Under the pieces are notes generated by a model. It saw nothing but the letters and a program-made list of their open reading frames with translations. It made no database searches and was not told the origin of the DNA. The position numbers and the translations under genes are program-made. From assembly GCA_003501525.1 (NCBI GenBank), contig DNPI01000243.1, forward strand, positions 1-7,815: a DNA stretch of 7,815 nucleotides, given 5' to 3'. Shown piece by piece: positions 5,830-7,815 of this stretch (position 1 is its first letter; every line of letters begins with the position of its first letter). Source of the DNA: Planctomycetota bacterium. GTDB taxonomy: Bacteria > Planctomycetota > UBA1135.

Positions 5830-7224
5830 TTACTCGTCCACAGCACAAAGACGGCTAAAGCCGGCTGCGCGCTTATACGAAGCAAGACGAGTCGCCGATT
5901 TCCAAATACGCTCACGCCGTTCGTCAGACACGCCTTCCGCCAAAGCATCAAACTTCGCACGAATTTCCTCATTACTCAGAGGGTCACGCGGATCGCCCTT
6001 CGGCCAATCGACCTGCTTTGCAAGTGTTCGCCCGTCACTGGTGTCCACCTCGACATGGCAACGCTGAACTTTTGGAAAAGCCTCCTCAAAGGCAGGCTCA
6101 GCAGCGACCTTAATTTTGTCTATATGCTCCAAAACAACGGGGTCACGCACTACTTCGTTCTCGAACAATTCAGGTGTTACTCGACCATGCAGGAGGCCCA
6201 TCGTGATGCAATAGGGCAAAGAGTGATCAGCTGACTCTCGGCTAGTAGGTCGATATTTTGCCGGATCAGAAAGAATGTCCGCAGCCTTGGTCAGAGTTCG
6301 GATACGAACTTCTCGGACATCGTCCGCAGAAAGGCCATTCTCTGAACAAATTGAAATGGTGGTAGAAATCGGAGCGTGAGTTAGCGCTTCGGTTGGAAAA
6401 AATTTCATGCCACACTTCAAAATTCGCCAATCGGATCCTAAATCATCAAAAATTTCCCAGCGCCATTCAGAATCCATCACATCGGCTAAGGACTCTTTAC
6501 CCTCAAAAACATGCGCTGGACCGGAATAACCCCGCGCGGCTAAAAAAGCTGCTTCGAGTCCGCCTCGGCACGCCATCGGAGAAACGGTGTTTTTCATCAT
6601 TGTTAGATGGCCTGCGGTTACCGCCCCTAGAGTGCAATTAGCAGAACCAGCGATACCAGCAGCATTCTGCAAAGCGCCTGCATCAAGGCCCAATGCTTTT
6701 CCTGCGGCGTAAGCCGAAGCAAAAGAAGTCAAAGTAGCGTGATGCCAGCCTAACTCCCGAATACCCGGGAAACTCGCTTCACACAACCGCTGCTGGATTT
6801 CATAAGCAACCACTGTGCCCAGAATCAAATCTTTGCCTCCCGCTCCCACCGTTTCAGCAGCAGCGAGCGGCGCAGGGATGCAGTCAGAAGGATGACAAGG
6901 ATCCTGCTGCCAATAGATATCGTTGTAATCCAAAGCTCTAATAGCCAGCGAATTGAGCATGGCGGCTTGAAGAGGAGCCACCTTCCCTCCCGCTCCGAGG
7001 AGGTTGCACTTGCGTACGCCTCCCTCCTGAATGGTCAAGTCGCGAACGGTCTGCCAATCAGGAGTACGCCAACCACCAAAAGCACAGCCAATACTGTCGA
7101 GCCAATAGCGACGTACTTCATGCACCACTTTTCGAGGTAAATCCTCATAGCGCAAATTGGCAACCCACTCGCCTAAGCGATAAGAAATCAAACTAGTCGA
7201 AGAAATATCCGTGTCGTGTCCCAT
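5830..7224 (-). CDS. MmgE/PrpD-family dehydratase (2-methylcitrate dehydratase-like)
   Basis: A 464-residue member of the MmgE/PrpD family, cofactor-free enzymes that include 2-methylcitrate dehydratase, cis-aconitate decarboxylase and iminodisuccinate epimerase. Visible motifs run in family order: LDYNDIY (98-104), HPSD (111-114), GWHHATLTSFASAYAAGKAL (159-178), MKNTVSPMACRGGLEAAFLA (210-229) with ARGYSGP next, KFFPTEALTHAP (274-285), and DHSLPYCITMGLLHGRVT (333-350). Length is normal. The ATG at 7224 begins MGHDTDISS just ahead of the conserved SLISYRLGEWVANL region. Upstream TTG or ATG codons lie inside the dehydrogenase gene and would add an unconserved leader. Only 4 bases separate it from the dehydrogenase stop, with no Shine-Dalgarno sequence, so translation is probably coupled to that gene. 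Neighbours suggest dehydration or hydration of a hydroxy-tricarboxylic acid later oxidised by the dehydrogenase. Family membership is certain; the exact reaction is not. Confidence 0.93.
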   Translation of the reverse strand: MGHDTDISSTSLISYRLGEWVANLRYEDLPRKVVHEVRRYWLDSIGCAFGGWRTPDWQTVRDLTIQEGGVRKCNLLGAGGKVAPLQAAMLNSLAIRALDYNDIYWQQDPCHPSDCIPAPLAAAETVGAGGKDLILGTVVAYEIQQRLCEASFPGIRELGWHHATLTSFASAYAAGKALGLDAGALQNAAGIAGSANCTLGAVTAGHLTMMKNTVSPMACRGGLEAAFLAARGYSGPAHVFEGKESLADVMDSEWRWEIFDDLGSDWRILKCGMKFFPTEALTHAPISTTISICSENGLSADDVREVRIRTLTKAADILSDPAKYRPTSRESADHSLPYCITMGLLHGRVTPELFENEVVRDPVVLEHIDKIKVAAEPAFEEAFPKVQRCHVEVDTSDGRTLAKQVDWPKGDPRDPLSNEEIRAKFDALAEGVSDERRERIWKSATRLASYKRAAGFSRLCAVDE

Positions 7225-7228
7225 TGAA

Positions 7229-7815
7229 TTAACAAGCAGTCGCGACTGCTTCCCCCATGGCAGAACAAGAAGCACTTCCACCCATGTCATAAGTTCGAAC
7301 TTCACCAGCAGCAACTACTTGCGAAACCGCCGCATAAACCCGATTAGCCATCTCGCCTTCACCAATGTGGTCTAGCATCATCTTGGCAGCCAAAATGCAA
7401 GCTAAGGGGTTTACTTTGTCTTGGCCGTCGTATTTGGGGGCCGAACCATGAGTTGGCTCAAAAACAGCAATACCTTCACCAATGCTTCCGGCCGCCGCAA
7501 AACCCAAACCACCAACCAACTGAGCGCAAAGGTCAGAAAGTACATCTCCAAAAAGATTGGAGGTAGCAATCACACCATAGTCCTGCGGATTCTTGACGAG
7601 CCACATAACCATCGCATCGATATTCGTATCCCAAAGTTCTATATCAGGATAGTCAGCAGCCACCGCGCGAGCAGCATCCATCATCATTCCACTGGTTTCC
7701 CGCAAAACGTTTGGTTTCTCAACTACCGTCACAGTTGGATAGCCATGTTTTTTCGCGTACTCAAAGGCCGCTCGGATTAAACGAGTCGCACCTTTCCAAG
7801 TAATAATACGGCTCG
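7229..7815 (-). CDS. Isocitrate/isopropylmalate dehydrogenase-family protein, C-terminal part (start lies off the right edge)
   Basis: The last 194 residues of a beta-decarboxylating dehydrogenase. Family enzymes oxidise a 2-hydroxy acid carrying a 3-carboxyl group to a 2-oxo acid plus CO2 with NAD(P)+ and Mg2+/Mn2+. Seen in order: WKGATRLIRAAFEYAKKHG, VEKPNVLRETSGMM (its lysine fits the catalytic lysine of HKANI in relatives), DAMVMWLVKNP, the metal-binding TSNLFGDVLSDL, FEPTHGSAPKYDGQDKVNP (cofactor loop), and a TYDMGGSA ending. Typical members are about 350 residues, so roughly the first 150 residues, including the substrate-discriminating helix, are missing. It cannot therefore be assigned to isocitrate, isopropylmalate, homoisocitrate, tartrate or malate. 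VEKPNVLRETSG in place of the usual HKANI-type sequence hints at a less common branch. It lies first of the visible genes in a leftward cluster, 4 bases before the PrpD-family gene. Confidence 0.93.
   Translation of the reverse strand, partial: SRIITWKGATRLIRAAFEYAKKHGYPTVTVVEKPNVLRETSGMMMDAARAVAADYPDIELWDTNIDAMVMWLVKNPQDYGVIATSNLFGDVLSDLCAQLVGGLGFAAAGSIGEGIAVFEPTHGSAPKYDGQDKVNPLACILAAKMMLDHIGEGEMANRVYAAVSQVVAAGEVRTYDMGGSASCSAMGEAVATAC

Noticed and set aside
5807..5848. Upstream TTG start for acetoacetyl-CoA synthetase
   Set aside because: It would add 14 unconserved residues and overlap the PrpD-family gene. The ATG at 5806 matches the family N-terminus.
5812..6234. 140-codon open frame on the plus strand
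   Set aside because: It is antisense to the highly conserved C-terminal end of the PrpD-family gene, and its translation shows no recognisable domain.
7225..7314. Upstream TTG or ATG starts for the PrpD-family gene
   Set aside because: They lie inside the dehydrogenase coding sequence and add a leader without family similarity. The ATG at 7224 sits just after the dehydrogenase stop.
7421..7780. 119-codon open frame on the plus strand
   Set aside because: It is antisense to the dehydrogenase, which carries the conserved metal and cofactor motifs here.

Overview
The window looks like an ordinary bacterial chromosome fragment, densely packed and of middling base composition. It holds seven protein-coding genes (two cut by the window edges) and no RNA genes, insertion sequences or CRISPR. 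No non-coding gap exceeds about 40 bases. Most start codons lack a convincing Shine-Dalgarno (SD) sequence. One gene fuses a ThuA-like domain, a cysteine-rich zinc-finger-like segment and a gluzincin-like domain, a style that recalls Planctomycetota or a neighbouring phylum. That placement is an inference with low confidence.

Left part (1-1990): the first 36 codons of a thioredoxin reductase run leftwards off the window. It is divergent from a small GGQ-motif release-factor-like protein (151-498) of the ArfB/MTRFR type, which would rescue stalled ribosomes. Converging on that gene is an exported M20-family metallopeptidase (518-1990, minus strand) with every catalytic residue present.

Middle (2016-3896): divergent from the peptidase, with only 25 bases between the start codons, is a TTG-started 626-residue protein. 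It has an N-terminal ThuA-like domain, a central eight-cysteine module, a lysine-rich linker, and a C-terminal domain shaped like the MA-type zinc peptidases but with HNAAH in place of HExxH. This is the most unusual gene here.

Right part (3866-7815, all minus strand): a tight, co-directional cluster reads, in order of transcription, a beta-decarboxylating isocitrate/isopropylmalate-type dehydrogenase (N-terminal half off the window), 4 bases, an MmgE/PrpD-family dehydratase, 23 bases, and an acetoacetyl-CoA synthetase. The first two resemble an aconitase/isocitrate-dehydrogenase pair built from different families. The third would activate a beta-keto acid to its CoA ester. Together they suggest a catabolic module for a branched or tricarboxylic hydroxy acid feeding into acyl-CoA metabolism. 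The substrate cannot be read from the sequence. The synthetase gene overlaps the end of the ThuA fusion gene tail-to-tail by 31 bases.
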